Positions 26,087 through 33,849 of a stretch of 63,920 nucleotides of DNA are shown piece by piece; positions within the stretch are counted from its first letter, which is position 1; each line of letters opens with the position of its first letter. Source of the stretch: an uncultured Verrucomicrobiota bacterium (lineage in GTDB: Bacteria; Verrucomicrobiota; Verrucomicrobiia; Opitutales; Opitutaceae); the NCBI GenBank assembly GCA_913058185.1, contig CAJXQX010000015.1, positions 1 to 63,920 of the forward strand, in the 5' to 3' direction. A program made the position numbers and the translations under genes. The notes beneath the pieces were generated by a model. That model saw only the letters and a list, made by a program, of their open reading frames with translations. It was not told the DNA's origin and did no database searches.

Positions 26087-26400
26087 CAACGGCGGGTGGT
26101 GGACGAGGCGTGAGTTCGATGAAAACATCCGGCGCACCAAACATGATTTTATAAACCATATAGCCACCGGCCCCGATCGCTCCGATCAGCACAATACCGA
26201 TGATGACCACCACTGGTTTGAAAATTGGGCGCTGTTCCGGCCGCAGGCGTTTCCGCGCCGGTGCCTCAGAGTCATCATCCTCTTCATCCACCGGCATCGG
26301 GATGGGAGGAGCGGTCGCTGATTCACCCGCTTCATTGGTCACTACTGGAACAGGCGGAGGCAAATCGGTATTTTTCTCAATACCCCGGAGGCGGCGGGAG
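26061..26400 (-). CDS. Middle (transmembrane) part of the frameshifted membrane protein
   Basis: Second piece: GIEKNTDLPPPVPVVTNEAG, an acidic patch (PVDEEDDDSEAPARKRLRPE), one membrane helix KPVVVIIGIVLIGAIGAGGY, then VYKIMFGAPDVFIELTPRPP and a stop after AEPSR. It follows the first piece if the GGGG at about 26385 is read as GGG, restoring LPPPPGIEKNTDLPPP. Confidence 0.6.
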
Positions 26401-27027
26401 ATCGATTTTTGGGGCAGGCTCAGCCGGTTCCTCTGGAGTTTCCTCGGGAGCAACGGCCTCTACCGGCTTACTGATACTAAGCTTCAGCTTGGGCTTTTCA
26501 GTTTTGACCTTTTGAAGAGCCTCCCGAACTGCGGGATCCAGGGCGGGATTAGTTTCATCGCGGTGTTCGGCCACAGGTGGCTGCTCCTCGGCAGCTTCGG
26601 GAGCGGGTGGAACCGTAACGGGAGGCTCGGGAACGGATGCCAGTTTCTCTTCGGCCGAAGGAATGGTCGCCGAATCGGTTCCGAGCGAAAGCTTGGGCTT
26701 GAGCTTCGGCGTGGACTCGGTGGTAGGCTCTTTCGCCTCATCCCCTTCGAGACTAATGGAAAATTTGGGTTTGGCGCGCGATGCTACCGCCTCGGGGGCA
26801 GCAGTTTCTGGGGCTGGCGCTTCCGCCGATTTTACCTCTGGTTCGGCCAATTTTGGTTTCAGAGACAGGACGGGGGCTTCCTGGTCTCCAGTATCAGCGG
26901 GAAGGCTGGCCGGCTCAGCCGGCTTGGCTTTCGGCTTGAGTGACAGTTTCGGCCGCTCCGCATCGGTGGAGCTGGAACCAGCCGCCGCATCATCATCCGC
27001 CGGCTTTATACGGGGGCGAAGACTCAA
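26377..27027 (-). CDS. Membrane protein with repeated KPKLSL motifs, N-terminal part, frameshifted
   Basis: Opens the broken gene 25649-27027 (about 455 residues if repaired). This cytoplasmic part is rich in Pro, Ala, Glu and Lys and repeats a short motif: PKLSLKPKAKP, PVLSLKPKLAEP, AKPKFSISLEG, PKLKPKLSLGTD and KPKLKLSISKP. Two apparent one-base insertions then break the frame, at about 26385 (after LPPPPGY) and about 26080. The gene would encode cytoplasmic repeats, one membrane helix and a periplasmic domain. I do not recognise the full family. The repeats suggest a docking or tether function, inferred only from composition. Sequence error or a true pseudogene cannot be told apart here. 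Confidence 0.65.
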   Translation of the reverse strand: MSLRPRIKPADDDAAAGSSSTDAERPKLSLKPKAKPAEPASLPADTGDQEAPVLSLKPKLAEPEVKSAEAPAPETAAPEAVASRAKPKFSISLEGDEAKEPTTESTPKLKPKLSLGTDSATIPSAEEKLASVPEPPVTVPPAPEAAEEQPPVAEHRDETNPALDPAVREALQKVKTEKPKLKLSISKPVEAVAPEETPEEPAEPAPKIDLPPPPGY

Positions 27028-27167
27028 AGCAGGAGGATCTTACTCGTCACTCATGACCTGAATTTCACCAACGGCTGGGCTGGTTACGATTCCTTTTTTT
27101 GCAAACGGGTCAACTTAACGTGCGGCGTTGACCCCGGCCATTGACGGACCGTTAGGACAACCAAATC

Positions 27168-28097
27168 GTGAACACTCTGAAATCTCCTGCTTCCAATGAC
27201 TTGTCCACCGCCCGGCGCGGCGCGGGCGCGGCGTTTACTGCCTACCTGCTCTGGGGGACTTTGCCGATCTATTGGAAGATGCTCGAGGACATTCCCGTGG
27301 TGGAGCTCATGGCTCATCGCGTGCTGTGGACTCTTCTGGTAGTGCTCGGATTTCAGACCATGCGGGGCCAACTCGGTGCCCTCAAGACGACGTGGCAAGT
27401 TCCCGCGAATCGTCGCGCCCATCTGCGCGGAGGACTAATGGTATCGATCAACTGGTGCTGTTTCGTCTGGGCGCTGCTGCACGATCAGATGATCGAAGCC
27501 AGTCTGGGCTACTTTCTAGTGCCGTTGGTCAACGCGGCGCTGGGACGCCTGATTTTTAAGGAGCGACTGGATCGTTTGCAAAAATTTGCCTTAGTTTTGG
27601 CGGGATTGGGCGTGGCCGCTCTTTTTACCCAGATCAACAATCCACCGTGGGTTTCGCTCGGGATCGCGGCGAGTTGGTCCACTTACGCCGTGGGCCGGAA
27701 ACAGTCGAATGCGAGCGCGATCAACGGGTTGGCGCTCGAAATGAGCTACGTCGCGCCCGTTGCCCTCGCCTACTTAGTCGGGGTGCACGTCCTCGGGGGC
27801 GGCGCGTTTGGCGACATCTCACGCCAAATCGATCTGACCATCGCCGGCACGGGCGTGATGACCATGATACCCTTGATATTGTTCGCTTACGGAACCCAGC
27901 GGCTGACCTATACCACTCTCGGCCTACTCCAGTATGTCACGCCCATCTTTCAGTTTCTGATGGGATGGTTGATCTTTCAGGAATCCTTCAGCGGCGTGCG
28001 CGTGTTTGGATTCACGCTAATCTGGATCGGCCTGGTCTGCTACGGGTATGGCACGATGCGGGTGCATCGCGCTCGGCAACTTAATCGCGCGGAGTGA
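27168..28097 (+). CDS. rarD: RarD-like EamA-family transporter
   Basis: 309 residues with ten predicted membrane helices in two EamA halves. RarD signatures: GAAFTAYLLWGTLPIYWKML at the first helix, VELMAHRVLWTLLVV, SINWCCFVWALLHDQMIEAS, LGYFLVPLVNAALGRLIFKE, MIPLILFAYGTQRLTYTTLG and LLQYVTPIFQFLMGWLIFQE. RarD is an inner-membrane drug/metabolite exporter of unsettled substrate. Start GTG 27168. The 3' end overlaps the convergent FKBP gene by 17 bp. Confidence 0.93.
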   Translation: MNTLKSPASNDLSTARRGAGAAFTAYLLWGTLPIYWKMLEDIPVVELMAHRVLWTLLVVLGFQTMRGQLGALKTTWQVPANRRAHLRGGLMVSINWCCFVWALLHDQMIEASLGYFLVPLVNAALGRLIFKERLDRLQKFALVLAGLGVAALFTQINNPPWVSLGIAASWSTYAVGRKQSNASAINGLALEMSYVAPVALAYLVGVHVLGGGAFGDISRQIDLTIAGTGVMTMIPLILFAYGTQRLTYTTLGLLQYVTPIFQFLMGWLIFQESFSGVRVFGFTLIWIGLVCYGYGTMRVHRARQLNRAE

Positions 28098-28548
28098 CTT
28101 TCAGCATCTCGACCTCGAAAATGAGCGTCGCCATGCGAGGGATATCTGGAGCGCGTCCGCGCGTGCCGTATCCCATTTCGAAGGGAACGATGATGAGTCG
28201 TATCTCACCTTCGCGCATCATGAGCATGCCATACTCCCAACCAAGAATAACTTTACCGCGGTCGAGTTGGAATGTGAACGGTTCGTCGCGGTCTTCGGCA
28301 GCATCGAATTGAGTGCCATCGAGCAAGCTGCCTTTGTAGAGCACGGCTACAGTGTCGCCCCGTTTAGGCAACGCCCCGGTGCCTTCGCGCAGGGTTTGAA
28401 CCCAGAGACCCGTGGACGTACGAACCGCATTGGGCCACTTCTGCTCCACTTGGATCAAATCACGTGGAGGCAACTTCTCCCGCTGGGCCGAAGCCAGGGC
28501 GGGAAACAGTAAGGTTGAAACAATCAACAGCAGAAAGAAACGGCGCAT
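28081..28548 (-). CDS. Secreted FKBP-type peptidyl-prolyl isomerase
   Basis: 155 residues: signal peptide MRRFFLLLIVSTLLFPALAS, then one FKBP domain with GDTVAVLYKGSLLDGTQFDA, FTFQLDRGKVILGWEYGM, EIRLIIVPFEMGYGTRGRAP and TLIFEVEMLKV. It would speed proline isomerisation of exported proteins in the periplasm. The active-site pattern is largely kept (Y, F-D, V-I-x-W, Y). It is a single-domain form without the dimerisation domain of FkpA. Confidence 0.92.
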   Translation of the reverse strand: MRRFFLLLIVSTLLFPALASAQREKLPPRDLIQVEQKWPNAVRTSTGLWVQTLREGTGALPKRGDTVAVLYKGSLLDGTQFDAAEDRDEPFTFQLDRGKVILGWEYGMLMMREGEIRLIIVPFEMGYGTRGRAPDIPRMATLIFEVEMLKVTPRD

Positions 28549-28633
28549 GACCGGAGGTTAGATCATTTAATCCCCGGGGCGAAAGCTCGATTTACCATTG
28601 GTTTCATTCCGCTCCTCCGCGACTGGGCACAAA

Positions 28634-28661
28634 AAAACGGAGTCCGAGGGGACTCCGTTTT
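28634..28661 (-). terminator. Rho-independent terminator of the RRM gene
   Basis: Stem AAAACGGAGTCC / GGACTCCGTTTT, 12 bp, 4-base loop, followed on the minus strand by T7. It is 32 bp past the RRM stop. Confidence 0.9.
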
Positions 28662-28692
28662 GAAAAAGAAGGGGTTTAACCCGTCAGATAGC

Positions 28693-29094
28693 TTAGTAGC
28701 GATCGCGTCCGCCGCCACCGCCGTAGCCACCGCCGCCGCCGCCACGACGATCACCGCCGCCACCGCCACGACGATCTCCGCCACGACCGCCGCCACCGTA
28801 TCCGCCGCCGCCGCCGCCGAATCCACCGCCGCTAGGACGATCTTCTTTCGGACGAGCTTCGTTAACGGTCAATGCGCGACCACCGAAGTCACGGCCATTG
28901 AGGGCTTCAGCTGCCTTAGCTGCATTCTCGTCTGTGTCCATGGTGACGAACGCGAAACCGCGTGGGCGGCCGGTCATCTTGTCCATGGCGACAAAAACGT
29001 CAGTGACGTCACCGAATTCGGCAAACGCGTCGCGCAGCTCGTCTTCGGAAGTTTTAAAGGACATGTTTCCTACGTAGAGTTTGGAATTACTCAT
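28693..29094 (-). CDS. Glycine-rich RRM RNA-binding protein
   Basis: 133 residues from MSNSKLYVGNMSFKTSEDEL. One RNA-recognition motif: RNP2 is KLYVGNM, RNP1 is RGFAFVTM, with DVFVAMDKMTGRPRG between. The tail after residue 85 is Gly/Arg-rich (GGGGYGGGGRGGDRRGGGG), typical of bacterial and cyanobacterial cold-inducible Rbp proteins that act as RNA chaperones. A longer in-frame start at 29157 lacks conservation. The 235-bp upstream stretch (29095-29330) holds a long leader or promoter and a weak hairpin (about 29280-29303); cold regulation is inferred from the family only. Confidence 0.95.
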   Translation of the reverse strand: MSNSKLYVGNMSFKTSEDELRDAFAEFGDVTDVFVAMDKMTGRPRGFAFVTMDTDENAAKAAEALNGRDFGGRALTVNEARPKEDRPSGGGFGGGGGGYGGGGRGGDRRGGGGGDRRGGGGGGYGGGGGRDRY

Positions 29095-29330
29095 AATGTT
29101 GATGATTTTCGTCGATACTCGTCTGCCTGCAGTCCGTTCCCGACCATCGGGTTTCAAATCATCACCTAAGCCTAACCCAAACGACGATCTACCAGTTCCT
29201 GTTAACTAACGCTTTTCTAACGAACGAGGGCCAGCACAAGCGGGAAAAACCCAAATGCAACAACAATCCTAGGGGGCTATAGGAGGTGAAACCCACCTAT
29301 AACACCGGTAAATCCTCATGGAGAAGCCGC

Positions 29331-30962
29331 TTATTCAGATCGTTCGAGCCAGATATCGTGCAAGGGGTGGATATCTAGCAACGTGTCATACCAGCCTTTC
29401 ACCTCGGTGCTGACCGCATTCACGCTCGTATAGAAGTAAAGGGGGATGACAGGGCACTCCTCACCGATGATACGCTCCATGTCGTAGAACAACTCCGCTC
29501 GTTCGACGGGATCGCGCACCGATTGCACGTCCTGGATAAGTTGATCGTAACGAGTATTTGACCACCCCGTGCGGTTGTTGCCGCCATCCGTAACCATCAT
29601 ATCGAGAAAGCTCATCGGGTCCACGTAGTCGCCGATCCATGCACTCCAAGCCACGTCGTAGTCCTGATTATTCGTAGAATCCAAATAGACCTTCCACTCT
29701 TGATTATAGAGCGTCACGTCGATTCCTAGGTTGGCCGTCCACATCGACTGGAGGGCCTCCGTGACAATACGACCGGAATCCGAAGTCGGGTAAAGAATCT
29801 CGATCTGTGGATAATCTTTAACGTCCGCGATCCCCGCATCTGCCATGGCCTCCGCGAGCAATGCCCGGGCCTCCTCCACGTCATCCTTGAAGGTATCCGC
29901 AGGTTCGTAGCCGGACATCTTGGGTGAAAAATGCCAGGCGGGGAACTTCGCTCCGCGTAGGACTTGCTTCGTGAGCCCCACCCGATCAATCGCCAAAGCG
30001 AGGGCTCGACGCACGCGCGGATCCTTCAACTGCGGCCGATTGACATTCACTTTATAGTAGGCGGCGGCCAAATAGGGCGCTACACGCAGGACGTCCTGCC
30101 GGTTTTCCCGATAATCATCGATCTTGTTCAACGGCATGCCGTTGGTCACATCTAGCTGGCCCGCGCGAAACATGCGTTCCTCCGTGTCCGTATTCTCAAT
30201 CGGATAGAACCGCACTCCATCAATTTTCACGTCCGCCGCTCCCCAGTAGGTGGGACTCCGCACGACATCGATGTGCTGATTCGGATTCCACTCGGCCAGA
30301 ATGAACGGACCGTTGCCCACGTAATTCTCGGCACGCGTCCAGCGGGAGCCTTTCTTCTCGAGGCCACCAAATTTTTCGACGGTCGGCAGGTGCACGGGGA
30401 ACCAACTCTGGTGCAACAACAGGTTCAAGAAGTAGGCCGTTGGATTACGCAACTGCACGGTCAGGGTGCGCTCATCGATGGTGCGAAAGCCGACCGTGTT
30501 GAAATCGGTTGTTTCGCCCTTATTGTAGGCCTCAGCCCCTTCGACAATGTAAAGTTGGTAGGAGTATTCCGAACCCAGTGACGGCGTGAGCATGCGTTTC
30601 CACGAGCCCACAAAGTCCTGAGCGGTAACCGTGTCCCCATTGGACCACTTCGCGTCGGGGCGCAGACGGAACGTGTAAGTCTTGCCGTCCTCCGAGACAT
30701 CCCACGATTCCGCCTGCCCCGGCAAGGGCGCCACACCCTTCGGATCATCCCTCACTAATCCCTGAATTAACGTGCGCAATATCGTGCTCTCCGGCCGACC
30801 GGTCACCGTTTGGGGATCGAGATCCGCCGGCTCAGTGCCATTGGCCATATGCAGGATGTTACCTTTGGCCGAGGGGGATTGACCGCCGCAACCAGCCAGA
30901 AGTAAGCCGAGCAAAGTCACCCCTAGGAGTGAAAGAATGAGTCGTCGTAAGGAGATATTCAT
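29331..30962 (-). CDS. Peptide ABC transporter substrate-binding lipoprotein (SBP family 5)
   Basis: 543 residues from MNISLRRLILSLLGVTLLGL with lipobox LAGC. The mature chain has the OppA-type start ILHMANGTEPADLDPQTVTG, YTFRLRPDAKWSNGDTVTAQ DF, the family signature region around VDVRSPTYWGA, DPRVRRALALAIDRVGLTKQ, and NQEWKVYLDSTNNQDYDVAW. It binds oligopeptides outside the inner membrane for an Opp-type transporter, but no permease or ATPase gene is in the window. A paralogue lies at 40159-41802. The thioesterase gene ends 4 bp upstream, so these may share a transcript. Confidence 0.93.
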   Translation of the reverse strand: MNISLRRLILSLLGVTLLGLLLAGCGGQSPSAKGNILHMANGTEPADLDPQTVTGRPESTILRTLIQGLVRDDPKGVAPLPGQAESWDVSEDGKTYTFRLRPDAKWSNGDTVTAQDFVGSWKRMLTPSLGSEYSYQLYIVEGAEAYNKGETTDFNTVGFRTIDERTLTVQLRNPTAYFLNLLLHQSWFPVHLPTVEKFGGLEKKGSRWTRAENYVGNGPFILAEWNPNQHIDVVRSPTYWGAADVKIDGVRFYPIENTDTEERMFRAGQLDVTNGMPLNKIDDYRENRQDVLRVAPYLAAAYYKVNVNRPQLKDPRVRRALALAIDRVGLTKQVLRGAKFPAWHFSPKMSGYEPADTFKDDVEEARALLAEAMADAGIADVKDYPQIEILYPTSDSGRIVTEALQSMWTANLGIDVTLYNQEWKVYLDSTNNQDYDVAWSAWIGDYVDPMSFLDMMVTDGGNNRTGWSNTRYDQLIQDVQSVRDPVERAELFYDMERIIGEECPVIPLYFYTSVNAVSTEVKGWYDTLLDIHPLHDIWLERSE

Positions 30963-30966
30963 AAGT

Positions 30967-31392
30967 TCAAATGCTGTATTTTTTGCGAACGTCGTCCGGG
31001 ATTGCGACCGATCGCCCACTGGTTAAATCAACCAACGAGTAATCGCAAAAGCCGTCGCAAGATCGTTTGCGGGTAGGCAGACGATCAATCTCAAACCCCA
31101 CCCGACAGCCTCGCTCCGTAATCGATTCAATCCAACACCGCACCACCATCCGATCACCCAAACCGAGCGGGCGCTTATAATTCACCTGCGAGCTCGTCAT
31201 GAACCAGCCGAGTCCGCGATCGGTGAATTCCTGCATCGACATCCCGTAGTCGCGTTCCATCTGCGTGAAGCGGGCGGCCAACACATAGTCCAGATAACGC
31301 GTGCTGTGAACGTGTTGATAGAGATCGATGTCGTCAGGGCGCACATCCAACTCTGTCTCGAATTTCGCGAAAATGTCGGGAGCGTCACTCAT
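30967..31392 (-). CDS. Acyl-CoA thioesterase (4-hydroxybenzoyl-CoA thioesterase family)
   Basis: 141 residues of the hot-dog fold. The active-site segment is RPDDIDLYQHVHSTRYLDYV, with the Asp and His of the YbgC/4HBT group, followed by SQVNYKRPLGLGDRMVVRCW. Cytosolic hydrolysis of an acyl-CoA is expected; the acyl group is unknown. Its ATG overlaps the S4-domain gene stop by 4 bp (ATGA), so the two are translationally coupled. Confidence 0.88.
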   Translation of the reverse strand: MSDAPDIFAKFETELDVRPDDIDLYQHVHSTRYLDYVLAARFTQMERDYGMSMQEFTDRGLGWFMTSSQVNYKRPLGLGDRMVVRCWIESITERGCRVGFEIDRLPTRKRSCDGFCDYSLVDLTSGRSVAIPDDVRKKYSI

Positions 31393-31814
31393 GATTGATC
31401 GATCACATCGACGAGCCTACGGCGGTCACGCTTGGTCGGCCTCCCGGCCCCCCGCTCCCGCGTCCACCCGGCTTCACCGCTGGCAATTTGTTGTTCGGGT
31501 TTTGGTTTTGGCGGAGTCTTATCTTCGAGGTAATCAGCCACCAACTTAGCGCCCACCCGTAAAACTGGGAAATCTCGCACGACCAATATCCGCGTGTCCG
31601 GCCCATCGCGCACCGTCACGGTTTCGCCCGCCTTCAGCTCACGCGCCGGCTTCGCCGCCACATCCCCCACTTTGATACGGCCACTCCGGCAGGCTGCCAC
31701 CGCCAAGTCCCGTGTTTTGAAAATCCGAGTCGTCCACAGCCACCGATCTACTCGGTTCAAACTGGGGGACGATTTTTTGGCGGGAGGGGTATTCAAAACA
31801 AAAACAGCCGCCAC
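31389..31814 (-). CDS. hslR: S4-domain RNA-binding protein (Hsp15-like)
   Basis: 141 residues with an S4 domain near the N-terminus: NRVDRWLWTTRIFKTRDLAV, CRSGRIKVGDVAAKPARELK, and GETVTVRDG. Hsp15 binds free 50S subunits carrying a stalled peptidyl-tRNA and returns them to use. The C-terminal basic tail (GRPTKRDRRRL) is typical. Start GTG 31814 is likely; the following Val/Leu-rich residues are less conserved. Coupled to the thioesterase gene. Confidence 0.85.
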   Translation of the reverse strand: MAAVFVLNTPPAKKSSPSLNRVDRWLWTTRIFKTRDLAVAACRSGRIKVGDVAAKPARELKAGETVTVRDGPDTRILVVRDFPVLRVGAKLVADYLEDKTPPKPKPEQQIASGEAGWTRERGAGRPTKRDRRRLVDVIDQS

Positions 31815-31854
31815 CCTAGCGGGTTCGCGGCCGGTATCAAATCAAACGATCCGT

Positions 31855-32358
31855 TTAAGTAAGCGCCGATTCTCGGAACTCGCGACGAATCCAGTCCGAC
31901 AAAATGGTCTTTTCATAACGCAGCAGATCCGAATTCAACGGACGCACTGAATACATGAAATTCAAGTCGCGCAGCTTGCGATCACCTTGAATGACCAATT
32001 CGCCAGCCTCATCGACGACGCGGAAACTGAGGTTGATTCTGGGGGGATAGAGATCTTTGACGATGCGGACATCATCAAACCCGCTACTGCGCCAGGGCTC
32101 AAACTCGCCGGCCATATCCACATCGGTGATCACAACCTCCGCCCGAAATCCCGGCGGCAACCGGTCTTCCATTTTCCGAGAAATAAACTTCGATAGCTCT
32201 TTTACGAAGCTGGCCGAGGTCGAACGAACTCCAGATGTAGCGGTGAAGTCGGTGAATTTATCCGAGTCCACAAAATTTACGGCGACCGCATTCGCAGCCG
32301 ATGCCGAAATACAACCAAGCGTAAGCCCGAGGATTATGTATAGTTTTGAAGTTTTCAT
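31855..32358 (-). CDS. DUF3016 domain secreted protein
   Basis: 167 residues, signal peptide MKTSKLYIILGLTLGCISASA. The mature chain matches DUF3016: VNFVDSDKFTDFTAT, the LPPGFRAEVVITDVDMAGEF signature, PPRINLSFRVVDEAGEL and KLRDLNFMY. The family is periplasmic and of unknown role, common in Gammaproteobacteria and scattered in Verrucomicrobia. It is 40 bp upstream of hslR on the same strand. Confidence 0.88.
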   Translation of the reverse strand: MKTSKLYIILGLTLGCISASAANAVAVNFVDSDKFTDFTATSGVRSTSASFVKELSKFISRKMEDRLPPGFRAEVVITDVDMAGEFEPWRSSGFDDVRIVKDLYPPRINLSFRVVDEAGELVIQGDRKLRDLNFMYSVRPLNSDLLRYEKTILSDWIRREFRESALT

Positions 32359-32535
32359 GACTTTTAGTATTTCCCTCTACGACCACCAAAAACGCGGAAA
32401 TGTTTCCTCTGAAGCTTAGATTGTTGTGAATCCTATCCGTAAATCAGTTTGGCTTCAGAGGCCCATCACTCGGTCGAATTTTCCTGTCCTCCGGCTTTGC
32501 TTCAGGCGAGAAACCTCCTACCGTGACTGGTTCCT

Positions 32536-32808
32536 ATGTTCGCCAACCTCTTACCATTTCTGCGCCGTCGTTCCGATATTTCCTCAGAAGGTGCCTTTGT
32601 CCAGGAGGTGAAGATTCATCGGCCCGTCGGACGGAGTAAACGGTCGGAGTTCTGGATCGTTCTCGGTTGGTTCCTGATCGGTCTTAAAACATGGGGCACG
32701 TTTTGGTTGGTCGAAAACTACCAGATGCCTTTCAACCCTTGGTGGATCGTGCTTCCTACGCTCTTCGCCGCCACGGTCTGCACTTGGATCTATTTGCGGC
32801 GCAACTGA
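32536..32808 (+). CDS. Small two-helix membrane protein
   Basis: 90 residues with a basic N-terminal third and two membrane helices: FWIVLGWFLIGLKTWGTFWL and PWWIVLPTLFAATVCTWIYL, ending LRRN. Start ATG 32536. Not recognised. It precedes the DUF5069 gene by 21 bp and may be co-transcribed with it. Confidence 0.55.
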   Translation: MFANLLPFLRRRSDISSEGAFVQEVKIHRPVGRSKRSEFWIVLGWFLIGLKTWGTFWLVENYQMPFNPWWIVLPTLFAATVCTWIYLRRN

Positions 32809-32829
32809 TCACTTCTTCATTTCCAACTT

Positions 32830-33267
32830 ATGCCCGCTGTTCCCGGACTTCGCAGTCCTCACGATACCCTTGGCTCACTCGTTTACGTCGGACGGATGTT
32901 CGACAAGATTCGCCTGCACGATCGCGGTGAACTTCCGGAAGATTTCCATGCCGCCCTCGGAGTGGGACTAGACAAGCGAGCCGGCGCATTTCTCGGTATC
33001 GATTACGCCGAACTCAAATCGAAGGTGCTCTCCGGCGCCTCGGATGAGGCAATTTTGGCATGGTGTTTCGGAACCGGCATATCCCGAAACGAGCACGACT
33101 GCACCGTCTGGAGCGCTTTCCTCCAAAAACTCGGTTGGCACGATGATCGATCGGAGTTTCTCCAAGATCGCGTGACCAAATCCGGCTTGGCGAATCGAGG
33201 CATCCACACATTTTTCGACCTCATCGAGATCGATGAAGATCGTCCTATCCGCTCATTCTATGCCTAA
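32830..33267 (+). CDS. DUF5069 domain protein
   Basis: 145 residues of DUF5069: SLVYVGRMFDKIRLHDRGEL, FHAALGVGLDKRAGAFLGID, ILAWCFGTGISRNEHDCTVW. Family members are small cytosolic proteins frequent in Opitutales and Planctomycetes; function unknown. A divergent paralogue is at 38139-38600. Its end overlaps the gluconokinase start by 8 bp, indicating coupling. Confidence 0.85.
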   Translation: MPAVPGLRSPHDTLGSLVYVGRMFDKIRLHDRGELPEDFHAALGVGLDKRAGAFLGIDYAELKSKVLSGASDEAILAWCFGTGISRNEHDCTVWSAFLQKLGWHDDRSEFLQDRVTKSGLANRGIHTFFDLIEIDEDRPIRSFYA

Positions 33268-33778
33268 CGCCAACAATTCTCATGCCGTCATCGTGATGGG
33301 CGTCTTTGGCACCGGAAAGTCAACTATTGGAAAGAGTCTCGCCGAACGCCTTGGCTGCAGCTACGCCGACGCCGAGGATTACCACCCGGAGAGCAATATC
33401 GCCAAAATGGGCGACGGCATCGCCCTCAGCGACACCGACCGTGAACCCTGGCTCGACCACCTGCGCGAACTGATTGAGGGGCACCTTCTCAATGGCACTG
33501 GTATCGTGCTCGCCTACTCCGCGTTGCGCGAAATCTATCGCGAACGGCTCCAACCAGCCGAGGGCCAACTCAAGTGGATCTTCCTCCAGGGCGACCGGGA
33601 ATTGCTCGCCGCCCGCATGGCTGCCTGCACCGATCACGCCATACCGTTGACGCTACTCGACTTCCAACTCGCCACCCTCGAAGTGCCCGCTCCCCGCGAC
33701 GCGCTTTGGTGCAATGTCGCGGATTCTCCCGAAAATATCACCGCCGCCGCCCACCATCACATCACCACAACGAGTTAA
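33260..33778 (+). CDS. gntK: Gluconokinase (shikimate-kinase-like)
   Basis: 172 residues from the ATG at 33260, which overlaps the upstream stop; an ATG at 33233 is the alternative. P-loop VMGVFGTGKSTIGKSLAERL, the gluconate-specific segment YADAEDYHPESNIAKMGDGI, LSDTDREPWLDHLREL, and LDFQLATLEVP near the end. It phosphorylates gluconate to 6-phosphogluconate with ATP for the pentose phosphate or Entner-Doudoroff route. No gluconate permease is in the window. Confidence 0.92.
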   Translation: MPNANNSHAVIVMGVFGTGKSTIGKSLAERLGCSYADAEDYHPESNIAKMGDGIALSDTDREPWLDHLRELIEGHLLNGTGIVLAYSALREIYRERLQPAEGQLKWIFLQGDRELLAARMAACTDHAIPLTLLDFQLATLEVPAPRDALWCNVADSPENITAAAHHHITTTS

Positions 33779-33849
33779 GCAGCCATGATTTCGAAACCAC
33801 ATTCTGCACCTCGACAAGTGAACGCATTGGTTCAGAGACTGGTCCTCGC

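Noticed and set aside
26200-26943. 247-codon plus-strand frame over the KPKLSL gene
   Set aside because: Antisense with Ser/Gly/Arg-rich noise; the minus-strand reading has repeats and a membrane helix.
29280-29303. Hairpin TATAGGTGG.../...CCTCCTATA as a riboswitch or thermosensor
   Set aside because: Stem is short and mismatched; could just be a weak terminator of the peptide-binding gene.
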